From assembly GCA_964019335.1 (NCBI GenBank), contig OZ025667.1, positions 294,501 through 358,500 of the forward strand: a stretch of 64,000 nucleotides of DNA, written 5' to 3'. This document shows positions 43,401 through 55,745 of the stretch, one piece after another. Made by a program: the position numbers and the translations under genes. The stretch's first letter is position 1. Every line of letters begins with the position of its first letter. The notes under the pieces were generated by a model that saw only the letters and a program-made list of their open reading frames with translations, ran no database searches and was not told the DNA's origin. The DNA is from Diplonema japonicum. Taxonomy: Eukaryota > Euglenozoa > Diplonemea > Diplonemida > Diplonemidae.

Positions 43401-46400
43401 CAGGACTCAGGCGGCCTGTGACCTTCATAATGACTGATAACGAGATCCTGCAAGAGAAGTTCCTGGAGTATGTGAATTGCTTCTTATCTACCGGTGAGAT
43501 ACCGGGCCTGTGGGAAAAGGACCCTGCTGAGAGGGAAGAGATCGTGAGCAGCGCCTTGACCTTAGCGAAGAGGGAGCTTAGCACAAGATGCGAGCAGACG
43601 GCCGACTTCTTGTGGCGGTACTTTGTCGGGAGGGTTAGGGATAATTTGCACATCGTTTTGTGTTTCAGTCCAGTTGGAGAGAAATTCAGAAGGCGTGCCC
43701 GACAGTTCCCATCGGTCATCTCTACGTGTGTCATCGACTGGTTCTTCCCATGGCCCAGCGATGCCCTCAGGGAGGTTGCCAGTGTGCAGCTCAACAGGTT
43801 CGCATTGGACTGCGGCACAGGCAACCCCGAGCAGGTGAAGAACAGGCTTCTGGACCTTATTGCCTCTTACCATGAGGTGCTCACAAAGCAGGCAGGCGAG
43901 TACTTCACACGCTTCCGCAGAACAGTCTTCTCAACACCCAAGTCATATCTGTCGTTCTTGAACTCATACATGTCAGTGTACACGAAGAAGTACAAGCACA
44001 TTAAAGAAGGTGCCACCAAAGTAGAGAAAGGTCTCAACAAACTTGAGGATGCAGGGACTATGATCAGGGAGCTAAAGTCAGCTATGCAGGAGCAGGAGAA
44101 GGCAATCATCTTGAGAAAGAAGGAGATCGAAATCCAATTGATCGATGTGAAGGAGGCATCTCTGCAGGCTCAGCAGAAGCAGGCAGAAGTGAGCAAGGTG
44201 AAGGACGAGCTTGCAAAGGACGCTGCTATGGTTCAAGAGAAGAAAGATGAAGCGAATAAAGACCTTGAGGTGGCGCTTCCTGCCTTAGAAGAGGCCAAGC
44301 AGGCTGCCAGTGACATTACGCCCAGTGATCTTAAGGAGTTGCAGGCTTCGGCAAACAACCCTGCGCACCTCACCCGTGTGGTCATTGACGGTGTGCTCAT
44401 CCTATTGCACAATGCAGTGCAGCACCCCGTCTCTGCTAGCGAGCTGCGCAAGGGTGGCAGGTTGATGGGCAAGGGCAATGGCTTCATCACACCTTCATGG
44501 GATGTTAACAAAGGTGGAGACCCAAAGTTTTCCTTGCCTCCATATGGTGGTGGTGGAAAACGTTTTATCAGCAACTCAGACTGCGTGAAACACATCTTGG
44601 AGTTCACAGAGCGAAGGAAGGATCAAATCAACGAGGAAACATGCGAGCTGCTTGACCCATACGTGGACCTTGCCGAGTTCAACTACGACGACGCATGGAG
44701 CACTTCGCATGCCCTGGGTGGCCTCTGTAAGTGGGTTGTGTCTATGTATCATTACATCAAGATTGCTCGTGTCGTCGAACCCAAGATGGTGAGACTAAGG
44801 GAGATGGAAGCACAGCTGCACGCAGCACAAGCAAAGCTCCGTGACAAAGAGGCAGAACTGGCTCTCGTAAATGCTGAGAAGCAGAAGCAAAGCGATGCGC
44901 TGCATGAGAAGGAAGAAGAGATGAACCGCATGGAGCAGACTGCCATGGAGACCGTGAGGAGGGTCAGCAGAGCTGACAGCTTGATCGAAGATCTGCAAGG
45001 CGAGCGGGTGCGGTGGACCAAGCAGTTTGAGCTCAACAACGACATTGTGAAGAGGCTCACAGGTGACGTCGCAATCTGTTGCGCCTTCGTCTCGTACTGC
45101 GGGCCGTTCAACTCGGAGTTCCGTGCGCATATCTTACAGAACATTCTGATCGACCTGTGCAAAAAGCACCGCATCCCAATTACTGACAACATCGGGAAGC
45201 CTAGGGAACTGGTCAGGTTCCTTGTTGACGAGCAGCAGATAACCGACTGGCAGTTGGAGGGCCTACCCACTGATGAGCACTCAATACAGAACGCCATCAT
45301 GATCACACAGAACGTGTTTATGGACCCACCCAAGTACTCGCTCCTCATCGACCCCCAAGGACAAGGCATGACATGGCTGAAGAATGCTGTTTTCCCTTCA
45401 AAGGAACCCGACGACGTCGAGCAGGGCGACGTTGATGACGTCCCCAACCTACGCATCACGCATCTCACTGACAGGCACTTAAGGAGGTACCTTCAAGAGC
45501 AGATAGAAGCAGGCAAGACATTGATCATCGAGAACGTAGGTGAAGAGATCGACCCCATGCTGGACCCTGTTCTGGATCACTGCATCGCACGAGGCAGGAA
45601 ACCTTACATCCCCATACAGTCGGAAACAGGGTCTGACATCAGGCTAGACTACCACAGCGACTTCAAGATTTTCTTCACAACTAAGCTCCCCAACCCTACC
45701 TACGCACCAGAGATGTTTGCAAAAGTGTCGGTCATCGATTTCACCGTCACCATGTCGGGTCTGGAGCAGCAGTTGCTATCCGAAGTTATCAGCAAAGAAA
45801 GGAGGGAACTTGAAGAGGAAAGACTGCGCCTGATGCAGAACATGAATGAGAACAAGAAGATGTTGAGCAGCTATGAGGACAAGCTACTGACGCAGCTGTC
45901 CACATCCAACGCCAACCTCATTGACGACGACGACCTGATTGCAACGCTTGCTGAGAACAAGAAGAAATCAGCCGAGCTGCTTGAGAAGCAAACAGTTGCC
46001 GAAGACACAAGAAAGCGCATCGACTCGGCGTCATTGGAGTACCTCCCCGTGGCTATCAGGGGGAGTGTGCTGTACTTCCTTATTGTCGAGCTGTCCCTTG
46101 TAAACCCCATGTACCAGACAAGCTTGTTGCAGTTCAGGGGCCTCTTCGACAAGGCAATCAAGGAGGTCGACGGTTCCTTCATCTCGCAGAAGAGGATTGA
46201 TTCCATCGTAGCGAAGATGACACAGCTTGTTTTCAGCTACGTTGACCGTGGGTTGTTCACTCGGCACAAGCTGATGTTCGTGCTGCTGCTTGCCTGCAAG
46301 ATCTTGCAGCGTGACAACAAGCTCGACCCTGTGGCTTTCCAGACATTCTTGAAGGCGGGGGCCCTGCTCTCCAAGCAAGACGTGAAGCCCAAGGTAGTTG

Positions 46401-48796
46401 ACTGGCTGTCCGACAAGGCGTGGCTCAATATCATGGCACTTAAGAATGACCTGCCTATGAGCAAGTTTTTCAAGCAGCTTCCAGACAGTTTACTCAGGTC
46501 TGAAGGGGCATGGAGGCTGTGGATTGATGCCGAAGCACCAGAGAAGTGTGTACCGCCTGATGCTGATGAAAAGTTCGATTCTTTCAGCAAGGTGCTGTTG
46601 GTGCGCTGTTTGCGTGAAGACCGAGCGATGCTCGCGGCTAGGGACTTTGTGACCGATACCCTGGGCCCCGAGTATGCTGAGAGCCCTGTCCCTAACCTCG
46701 ACGAGCTTGTCGAAGACACCGGGCCTCTTACACCTACCATCTTCATCCTGTCGCCCGGATCAGACCCGACACAGATGATCAGCAACATGGGGCGCAAAAA
46801 GAGAAAGGTTGTCCGTGACATCTCGATGGGCGAGGGGCAGGAAGCGCTAGCAATGGCAACCGTCAACCAGGTGCTTCCTTCAGGTGACTGGGCGCTGCTC
46901 CAGAACTGCCATCTCAGTATTGGTTTCCTTCAGTCCCTCGAGGAAGAACTACTGTCTCGTCAGAACGATGACAACATCCACCCTGAGGCAAGGATCTGGA
47001 TAACAGCTGAGCCCACTACCAGGTTCCCAATCGGCCTTCTCCAGATCAGCATCAAACTAACTAATGAACCCCCAGCGGGCCTCAAGGCCGGTCTGAAACG
47101 CACTTTCGCAGTTGGCAGTCAGGGAATCACGCAAGAGCTGATTGAAGCCTTCAGACGGCCTGAATGGAAGCCTCTGCTGTTTGCACAAGCGTTTTTACAC
47201 TCGTTCGTTCAGGAGAGGAGGAAGTTCGGTCCAATTGGGTTCTGCGTGCCGTACGAGTTCAACGCCGGAGACCTCTCTGCAAGCTTGATGTTCCTCAGCA
47301 ACCACTTCACGCAGATTGGCGACGAGCATAGAAGGGAGAAGGCGGGGGCGCAGGTGTCGTGGGAAACGATTCGTTTTGTGATCAGCAAGATCCAGTACGG
47401 GGGTAGGATCACGGATAGCAAGGATGAAGAGCTCTTCGATGTCTTGACTGCCTACATCCTGAACCCTGACATTGTGAACGAAGGACACCAGGTATGCACC
47501 ACGTGGAGAACAAAACATACGTATTCACAGTTTGGAAAGGGCTTCACGTTGCCAGTCTTCGACGACATCAACAAGTACAGAGAGTTCTTGCAGTCGTACC
47601 CTGACATCGATCCCCCAGAGGTGTTCGGGTTGCATGCGAATGCCGACCTTGTCTACCGCAGCCAGATGGTATAATGCAAAATCAACACCACCAGCACAAC
47701 ACAGGTCCAGTCTGTCCTGGACACCATCATTAGCATCCAGCCAAGGCAGTCTGCAGCTAGCACCGGAAAGAGCAGAGAAGAAATCGTTTACGGCGAGGCC
47801 AAGAGGCTGCAAAAGACACTGCCTGCTAGGTGGCACCCTGAAATGGTATGCTTGCCGACCTATTCCTGTCCTTACTCTCCCAGGTTGAAGATGCGAGGAG
47901 AAAGCTTGGGAGAGTCACTAGTGCTAACAGCTCTCTGTTCATGCCACTTACCATCTTCTGCATGCAGGAGGTGACACGTCTTTCAGTATGTAGCATATGC
48001 TTTTCTCACTGCCTCAGGCCGCTCTTGATGTCATCAGTAGCACCCTCACAGACCTGCAGCTTGCCATCTCGGGCACGATTGTAATGTCGTCGGAGCTACA
48101 GGTATGCAACACTTAGCTACCACGCACAAACCACAGGATGCGCTGGACAGTATCTACGATGGCAAGATCCCTTCGAAGTGGTTGCAGGTCACCTGGTCAG
48201 CGTCTGCTCTTGGTCTGTGGTGGGCAACTCTGCAGAGGAGATACGAACAATTAGATAAGTATGCCTTTTTATTTCTGTTTCACCTACAATCTAGATGGCT
48301 CAGAGAAGACCGCCCCAACAAGTACTGGCTGTCGGGGTTCTACAACCCACAAGGCTTCTTAACTTCCGTGTCACAGGAAGTGACGCGTGCTCATGCCGGT
48401 GACAAGGAGCCCTGGTCATTGGATGATGTCTCACTGGTGACTGAGGTAACGCGGCTTGACGAGAACGATCATGACAAAGTGCCTGCAGAGGGTGTCTATA
48501 TCTTCGGGTTGTACCTAGATGGTGCAGGGTGGGACAAGACGAGGCAGAAGGTCAGGGATCCACTTCCCAAGGCTGAGCCTTACAAGATGCCTCTTATCGC
48601 GCTCTCTGCCGAGCCGCAGCTTTCGTCAAAAACAAAGCAGAAGAAGGCCAGAGCAGTGAACTGCCCTGTGTACCGCTACATTTGCAGAAAGAATGAGAAT
48701 TGGGTGTTCGACTGCCCGCTGGGTATTGGTGACAACGACACTGCCGGGATGTGGATCAGGCGGGGGATATGCTTGCTCCTACAGAAACACGAATAG
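34454..48796 (+). CDS. Axonemal outer-arm dynein heavy chain (DNAH5/8-type, gamma class)
   Basis: Seven exons encode about 4,708 residues. The first exon is 13,038 nt (34454-47491). Six introns follow at 47492-47530, 47669-47704, 47846-47883, 47986-48017, 48102-48136 and 48259-48294 (32-39 nt, all GTAT..AG). Order: DHC_N1 tail, linker, six AAA modules with P-loops at about residues 1903 (GPAGTGKTET), 2194 (GPAMCGKSA), 2550 (GNSGTAKT) and 2937 (GVGGSGKQS), coiled-coil stalk (about 3200-3530), then the C-terminal domain. VVFNCSDQMDRNAMGKIVKG and WGCFDEFNRIELPV after AAA1, and PPEVFGLHANADLVYRSQM near the end, fit the DNAH5/DNAH8 outer-arm class. It is the motor that drives flagellar beating. 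The start ATG follows a G-run; earlier in-frame ATGs exist, so the N-terminus is uncertain by up to 37 residues. Confidence 0.93.
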
Positions 48797-49139
48797 ATAG
48801 AAGCCCAGTTTAGAAGAAACAAAATGTGAATTTCAACAAAAGAGACAAAGATTAGATCGAGCGAGCATTGCTTTGCCACACAGTGTAGTTTCCTTTTCCT
48901 TCTTTTTTTTTTCCCGCCTCGTTCCAGCTTCTTTTTTAAGTAGACAGTGCTTGTGCAGGAAGCCACCAACACTGGCCTCCTTTGTCTCTTTTATTTTTTT
49001 TGTGTTCTTCCTTTACCACGGTTGGCGAAATCCATCCTGCTTAGTTTGTGCCTTTGGTTAGTGCCTTATTTCTTTCGATGATTCTTTTTGTTTCTTTGTT
49101 TCGTTCTGTCATATATATAAGGAAGAAGAAAATGAAAAG
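48797..49139. other. Spacer with a fragment of the R1 repeat
   Basis: The segment 48937-48990 (AAGTAGACAGTGCTTGTGCA then GGAAGCCACCAACACTGG) matches the 3' part of the R1 copy at 14412-14460. No gene is visible. T-rich stretches precede the next ATG, with a weak acceptor at 49121. Confidence 0.6.
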
Positions 49140-49661
49140 ATGAGATGCCCATCAGGTCATTACCTAGAGGCGACTAATGTAGCTGACGGGGGTTACAAGA
49201 CAGGCTGGGTCTGCGATAGATGCTTAGAGAAGGGGAAGGGGGGCCGATGGGTGTGTGTGCGGTGTTGTTATGACATGTGCTTCACGTGTTTGCCCAGGGT
49301 ACGGGGGCTTCCTGATGGAGTGCAAGAGCAGACTTTTCACAGTCACCTAGCTGAACCCTCATATGCACCCGCTGACACGGTGACCCAGCCTCCCCCTTCC
49401 TCGTTGCTAGATCTTACAGGGGTCAAGACCCCTGCTTCGCATCCTCTCCCGCTGACTCTCGTGTCCCCAAGCTCTCCAGTTTTCCCTGAGAAGCCATGTT
49501 GCACCCACTACTCCGAGTTGCAACAGCTCCGACAGCGTGTAACCCAGCTGGAACAAGAAAACGAAGCACTGCGAGTACAGCAGCAGAATGCTCTTCAGCA
49601 AGCTATCGAGCTCAAGGGGCTCCAAGAGCTGGGTCTTGGTTACGGACCTTTGCATAAGTAA
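49140..49661 (+). CDS. Cysteine-rich zinc-binding protein with C-terminal coiled coil
   Basis: The product has 173 residues and no intron. Residues 1-52 carry paired cysteines (CPSGHYLEATN, GWVCDRCLEKGKGG, WVCVRCCYDMCFTCLP) in a C-x2-C arrangement like ZZ or DC1 fingers, so it probably binds two zinc ions. A Pro/Ser-rich linker follows. The C-terminus (about 125-165) is a clear coiled coil (LQQLRQRVTQLEQENEALRV). Such proteins usually act as small adaptors. The function here is unknown. Confidence 0.65.
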   Translation: MRCPSGHYLEATNVADGGYKTGWVCDRCLEKGKGGRWVCVRCCYDMCFTCLPRVRGLPDGVQEQTFHSHLAEPSYAPADTVTQPPPSSLLDLTGVKTPASHPLPLTLVSPSSPVFPEKPCCTHYSELQQLRQRVTQLEQENEALRVQQQNALQQAIELKGLQELGLGYGPLHK

Positions 49662-49732
49662 ACTAGAGTCTAGAGTTTTAACCTTTACCTTGCTTTGCGC
49701 TATTTCAAACACATATTACAGAATTCCGGAAG

Positions 49733-52168
49733 ATGGTAAGCTCACGTCGTAGGTCAATCGGGAACCTGACCCCCGGGCGTGACACGCCCAGGATTGCAGC
49801 GAAGGTGGGCGTGCTAAATGTTGAGTCCGCCTTCGGTATGTATGCCATCAGTGTGAATGGGGTGGAGATGCTGCAGACGTCGCTTGTCGTAGAGGCTCTG
49901 AGAAGCATGGGCCTGAACCCATTGGAGACGCGCATGCAATCCATGATCCGCAGCATGGATGTCAACAACACCGGCTTCGTCTCAAAGAAAGCTTTCTGTG
50001 AGTTTGCTGAGAGCCAGGAAGCGACGAACTACACACATAAGTATGTCATACTTTTTTAATATGCGGAACCTTCATGCAGAGATCTTGAGGAGATGTTCCA
50101 CGCCTTCGACGAGAACAAGACGGGATACATCGAGGCGCAGGACTTCAGGAATATCTACACCGGAGCAACTGGAACAGCCTTGAACGAACACGAAGCAGAT
50201 GACCTGATGACGATGGCGCAAAGGGGTACTGGGAAGGTAAGCATTGCCGACTTTCTCACTCTCATGTGCCCGAAGCTCGAGGTCATAAACCCGGTAGAGC
50301 CGGTCGTCGTCGAGGAAAAGACACATAACGAGTACATCGACAAGCTGCTTGATGAGCTGAGGCAGGTCAAGTCGCGCAGCCTGATGTCAGCCGAGAGCAG
50401 CACCGATGATGTGAAAAAATGGATCAGTGATATCTCCAAGGTCGAGCAGCAGCTGACCAAAGCCAAGAATGACGTTGATGCTGCATTTGGTAATGAAGGT
50501 ATGTCAATTGGCCCACGCCACACAACTAAATCAGGCTGGCAGGAGGTCAGCGCCACCTCCGCGTACTCCCCCCTTGCCAACGAGGGTCTCAAGCAGCTGT
50601 GCGAGCTTAAGCTACTGTATGTCCCTCTCAGCACTACCCACGTTTTGCAGTGCGATCTCCACCGATGCAAAAGAGAAGGTTGGCGTGTTCTACGAGAACG
50701 AAAAGAGATACATTGAATCCTTAGCCGCACTTCGAGGGGTATGTTATGTGTGCACAAGAAACTCACTACAGGAGGCACCTGCCCCCTTGATTTACGATGA
50801 ATCCATGGAAAACATAAGACAAGCCCTGAAGAAGGTATGAAGCGATGCAGTACAAAACTCTTTCGCAGCTGCATCAGTTGAAATACTTCATGAAAGCACA
50901 CCCCACTGTGGTGCCGCCTGGCTTGTTCCATGTGCCGGTGTCGGAGAAGTGGTCCACCTACGACCAGGAGGAGGCGACACGTGAAGAGCTGTGCGACGCG
51001 TACCTGTCCGGTCTTGCTGGGAGAGACATTGGTCCCAAGGTGCGAGCGACGGCATCTGTGAGGAGTGCTCACTCCCTTGGGTATGCCACTGTCACAAGTT
51101 ATCAAACACAACAGTGTCGGGCGGAAGTTCAACGGCAACATCCTGAGCACCGCGAAAACAGACATCTCATTCAGGTCTGTTGAGGTGGAGGGAAGATTAT
51201 TCAGCGTCGAGGACACGTTCTTCATGGGGAAGACCATCCACGAGCTCATCCCTCGGTACAGTACTGACGATGTGTCATCTATAACAAGGACCTTCTCTAC
51301 CTTCGGTGGCGTGAATGCTCTCAGCAGCTGCGATGGCCAAGCAGGAAGTGAAGTGGAGGGCAAGAAGCTATGCGAAGAGAAAGGCTACAAGGCCTTCGTC
51401 AACAACAAGGCCGGCCAGAACACGTTCTACTCAGATGACACCGAGGCCATCGCGAAGGCCATGACCTTCTCCGGGGAAGGCGACTGCAGGATTGTATTCC
51501 ATCAGAAGTTGACACCCGAGGAGGCTGCAGTGCAGAATGCTTATGAAGCAGGTCTCATGAACGAGGCACCGCCCACCTGCGATGAGGCGTACGCCTTCAA
51601 GGCGAGCTTTGCGTTTGCCGTGGGGGAGTTACACAGGCATGAGATACTGACATCGTGCAGCCCGAAGGTGGTCAACATGGTGGGCGAGCTGTACATTGGT
51701 CACGTGCACTGTGACAACATCAACGAGATGCTTGCGTACGACCAGGTCGACAGCGAGGGGAACTTGAAGATGTCGCCGCTGTTGTTCGGGCAGCTGACGA
51801 AGGAGATGGACATCACGTATGGTGGCATGCAGATTGAGATGAAGGACGAGTTCCAACGCATGGTGAAGGACTACGAGCTGCTTCAGCAGCGCCACAAAGC
51901 ATACGGGAAGTGGTTGGAAGAAAAGCCGGAGCTGGACCGCAAGGCACGCGAGGGACTGGAGAAGGAGGAGGCCGACATACGTGCGCAGCTCGAGGCTGAC
52001 GAAGTAGGTGAGTTCAATTCCACATCTAGTAAGCGGGAGACAACAAAGCCCGCGCCCCCTCCCCCTACTCCGGCTAAGAAGGCTACCCCCCCGCCTCCTA
52101 AGCCCAAGCCCGTGGAGATCAAGCCACCCCCTGCTCCTAAGCCGAAAGAGGCTAAGGGTTGTTGTTAA
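49733..52168 (+). CDS. EF-hand protein with coiled coil and Pro-rich tail, seven exons
   Basis: The 741-residue product has six introns at 50041-50079, 50499-50534, 50617-50650, 50739-50771, 50835-50868 and 51081-51114 (33-39 nt, all GTATG). Every junction keeps frame. Two EF-hand loops lie near residues 80 and 120 (DVNNTGFVSKKAF, weak, and DENKTGYIEAQDF, better), as in centrin or calmodulin. A helical middle follows, then a folded domain (about 380-640) I do not recognise (ITRTFSTFGGVNALSS, EAYAFKASFAFAVGELHRHE). A coiled coil follows, then a Pro/Lys-rich tail ending KGCC, whose terminal cysteines could be lipidated. The acceptor-like CATATTACAG at 49721 precedes the ATG. Intron density is much higher than in its neighbours. 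Confidence 0.75.
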
Positions 52169-52917
52169 AACCATATTACTTCTGTGTTCTTTGTCACAGC
52201 TCTTCGTGACTTTATTCTTTTTTTCTGTTTTTTTAGTTAGTAAGTCCAAAATGTTGCTGTGTACGTAAGTTTGCCTTCCCTCTCTAAATGAATGTCAAAG
52301 TTTATTTGTTTTTTTCTTCTCTTTTTTTCTTTTTTTTTTTTGTTTCCCTTCCATATGTGGTAGTACCTTACGAGGTTTGTCCTGCATATTTTAGTATTTT
52401 CCCCTCCTTTTTTTTTTTATCTTTATTCTCTTTCGGATGAAAGGAATATTATCTCGCGAGAAAGTGCTACCAGAACCAGTTAGAACAACCCAAGGCGGTT
52501 AGATTTGCCTGAAGACCACAGTTCTCGTGGAAGAAGGGAAAAAAGAAAGGAGCGATTGAACGTTTGCCGAAGCTGCAATGCTTTGGGGCATCTACCGCAG
52601 AGTCCTCTTTTATGTGTAAAAAAAACAAGATTTAATGGATAAAAGAAGGAAAAGAAGAACTTAGAAAAAATGATACATACTGGTTTTTTTTTTTTTTTTT
52701 TTTTGGTGAAACATTTTCCTTGCACAAAACAATGACAAAAGAACAAAGAAAGAAGAAAAAAAGAAAACACTAAAAGAAGAAAGAAACACCTTGTATTGCA
52801 TCCGCCATCCCTGCCCCCTCTTTCTCTGTGCTGAGTGTGACACGGCAGTTGTTCCGTGTCTTGCACATCTTTCATTGTATTCCCCGTGCATTTCTTCATG
52901 ACAAACCAAACAGGAAG
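52169..52917. other. Homopolymer-rich spacer
   Basis: T-runs, A-rich tracts and a run of about 22 T (52683-52704) fill this stretch. I see no gene or recognisable repeat. It ends in ACCAAACAG (52913), a probable acceptor for the next gene. Confidence 0.7.
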
Positions 52918-55660
52918 ATGGTAATGATGACATGGCAAGTCACAGAGTATGAGGAGGTGCCATATGGGAGTGATGGCGCGAAGGGGAAGTATATAGTGTT
53001 CGATGTAGTGTCACCTTGCCCGGAGCCCGGGATGTTCGTGACGATGAAGGCTAAGGGGACGGATGGCGCCATGGAAGGCATCACTCTCGTCTCTACTGTT
53101 GGCGAGAAAGCAGCTGCCTTCCTCAGCCCCATGAGGCGGGTCTCACCTGCTCTGCAGGAAGCCTTCTCACAGAAAAGGCAAGTTGAGGTTTCCAACGAGC
53201 TGCACGGCCGTTCAACCCTCGAGTCTGACGAGATCGTGCCTTACCTGCTGCTGAACGCTGGCGTCGCACCGCTTGCAACGACGCCTCTCATCTCCCTTCT
53301 GAGGTGGGAGGTCCCCCGCAACAGATGCATCCCAAAGGTGGTATGGGTCGTCTACAGTACCGAGGAGTTCCTCACCATGCACGCATGTTTAAAGCTGCTT
53401 CCCAAGAAGATTTGCGCAAGGCACCCGATCTTCCACATCGTTCTTGCTGGTCAGCACAATGACTTCGACGTCCACATCAAGATCATAGAGGACATGAAAC
53501 AGTACACGGCACCAAAGGCCATCACATACACAGTGAATAGCAACGGCGCTGAAGAGTTCCCGCGCATTGTGAAGCAGCTGTGCGCAGAACACAAGGAGAA
53601 GAACATCGGTATAGAGACCTTCGGGAGCAATGAGATGCACTCGCAGCTCAAGATCAGGGTGCCCAGTGAATGGGGGGATTCTGAGGACCGCCCAACTCTG
53701 AGGTTCGGTGTCCAGCGTTCCTTTGGCTATGCGGCACCGAAGGCAAAGAACAGCTGGGTGGAGTACGAGCCTTGGCCTGTCACGTCGTGGTTGCCCCCTT
53801 GCAGTTTCGCGCCCTATGGGGTAGGTGCATCGAAGATGGGATTCCAAGAATGGCTTTTCCTCCCTACCGACCCCCTGCCGTTGGCCTTGTTCAGGGCTAT
53901 ATTCGGCTTTCTGATCGTTGGCTATGCAGTGAAAGCCATCACGTCAGGCCGTGTGTGGCGTGACCATGTGTGGTCTGACATGCGCTTCAAGTACGACTAC
54001 ATGGAGTTCCTGGGCCCTGAGCTCTCTGATCCCTACTGCTACTACGTGTACTACGTTATGGGAGTGTGCGGGTTCTTCCTGATGATCGGTTGGCCGTACA
54101 GACTGGCGTCGATGGTCTACACCGCTACATTCGTGTGGCATTTCTTTTCGGAAGCCACACACTACAACAACCACTACTACCTGATGTTCACGTTGGGCTT
54201 CATCTTGACGGCTATCGATGCCAACGCCTCGTTGGTCTTTAACCCCGTCAGCATGCTCGGCAGGCTACTGAAGCCCAGCAAGAAGGTGAAGAAGGATGAC
54301 GACGCGACCGAAGAGCCTGAGACGGAAGAGAGGGTGTCGGTGAAGCCCATTCCATACCTGCACCACTTCTTGTTGCGTGGGTTTGTGCTGTTCGTGTTCT
54401 TCTACGGGTTCGTGGCCAAGCTCAACAACGATTGGATAAGCGGTCACGTCATGAGGGCAGGTTTGGAGGGTGAACTGCCGCATTGGAGCATAGTTGAAGC
54501 ATGTGTGTTCTTCCTGTCATGGGGAGGCATCATCTTCGACGGGATCGGTCCTCTTTACCTCTGCCACAACCCCCTGCGCATCCCTGCCTTGGGGGCTTTT
54601 GTGTTCTTTAACGTTTCGAACATGGTGATGTTCAACATCGGTGTGTTCCCTTGGATGATGCTGGGTTCCATCCCAATTTTGACGGAGACAAGGACTACCC
54701 GTCTGAGGACACGCCAGATGTGTGAGTATTTCATTCATCTACAGCAGGACAGGTGGTGGAAGCGTCTCGCTGCATGGACGGGGAACAAGTTGCTTCCCTT
54801 CTTCCCCGCGTACACCGACGGTGTCCACAAGCTGTTCCTGCATGAGACTTACTACAGCCAGCCAAATGGAATCATGAAGCCATCAAAACCCAGCCTCCAT
54901 CCCAAGTATTCCAGACCGTACAGGTTCTTCCTCACATTGGGGTTGGCGGCAATTATCATTTTTCACTTTGGGTACCCTCTGAGGAGCTGGTGGTACCACT
55001 TTGGAACTGACCAGCACGTCGCTTGGACAGAGCACGGTAGGAAGTTTTCCTGGCACATGATGTCCCGGCACAAGGAATGCAGGGGGACCCTGTTGGTGAT
55101 TCACGAGCAGCTTGATTTGGAGACAAAGATTCACATCAACCAGGACCACTACACGGGACCGATAAAGCTCAACAGCCACCAGCTCAAGAAGGTATGTGAG
55201 GTGGTTTTTTAATAACGTCACACAGCTTTGCACCATTGCTACCTACGTGAGGCAACTGGCTTGGAAGACGAGAAAGTTTTATGAAGAGAAATTCATCGAA
55301 GGCGGCCACAAGCTGAAGTATGCATATTACCATCACTCACAGACAACATAGGATCGACACCACCGACGATGAAGGAGCAATAAAAGATATGTCTAAGGCG
55401 CTGCGCATATATGCAGATGTGAGCTGCTCTACCAACGGGGCACCCATGCAACCCTTTATCAATTCTTCGTACGACCTTTCTAGGCAACTCCCGCCCCAGC
55501 CCCCTGGGAAGAGAGAACCATGGATCCTGAATCAGGTACATTTTCTGACAAAAGCTAAAACAATGAACAGACTAAATTTGGCAACGATGGCTATGCTGAT
55601 GTGTTCCCTCATAAGATACACAAGCTTTACCAGAAGGTGTTCGGCAACAATAGAGACTAG
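52918..55660 (+). CDS. Fusion of FNR-like reductase module and vitamin K-dependent gamma-carboxylase-like enzyme
   Basis: Exons 52918-55191, 55226-55317, 55352-55535 and 55571-55660 give 879 residues. Residues 1-260 resemble a ferredoxin-reductase/NADPH-oxidase type flavin and nucleotide-binding module: PCPEPGMFVTMKA, then NAGVAPLATTPLISLLRW (nucleotide-binding loop), VVWVVYSTEEF and IGIETFGSNEM. From about 315 the protein is a multi-pass HTTM/vitamin K-dependent carboxylase. VAKLNNDWISGHVM places a Lys where the human enzyme has its catalytic base, Lys218. FFNVSNMVMFNIGVFPWMML, HGRKFSWHMMSRHKE and the C-terminal IYADVSCSTNGAPMQPFI all match the family. Such enzymes gamma-carboxylate glutamates using vitamin K hydroquinone, oxygen and CO2. 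The C-terminal motif appears only after splicing, which supports the model. The acceptor choice in intron 2 is ambiguous by 9 nt. Confidence 0.85.
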
Positions 55661-55745
55661 ATACATAGACGTGGCAAGTCGTCTACAGCTCTTTAAATTC
55701 ATTTGTCTGTTCTGCACAAGGTACCCAGCATAGGAACACTCGAAA

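Noticed and set aside
47492-47530. Reading through this 39-nt stretch as dynein coding sequence
   Set aside because: It is in frame without a stop, but it starts GTATG, ends CACAG, and its removal improves the family match (GHQFGKGFTLP).
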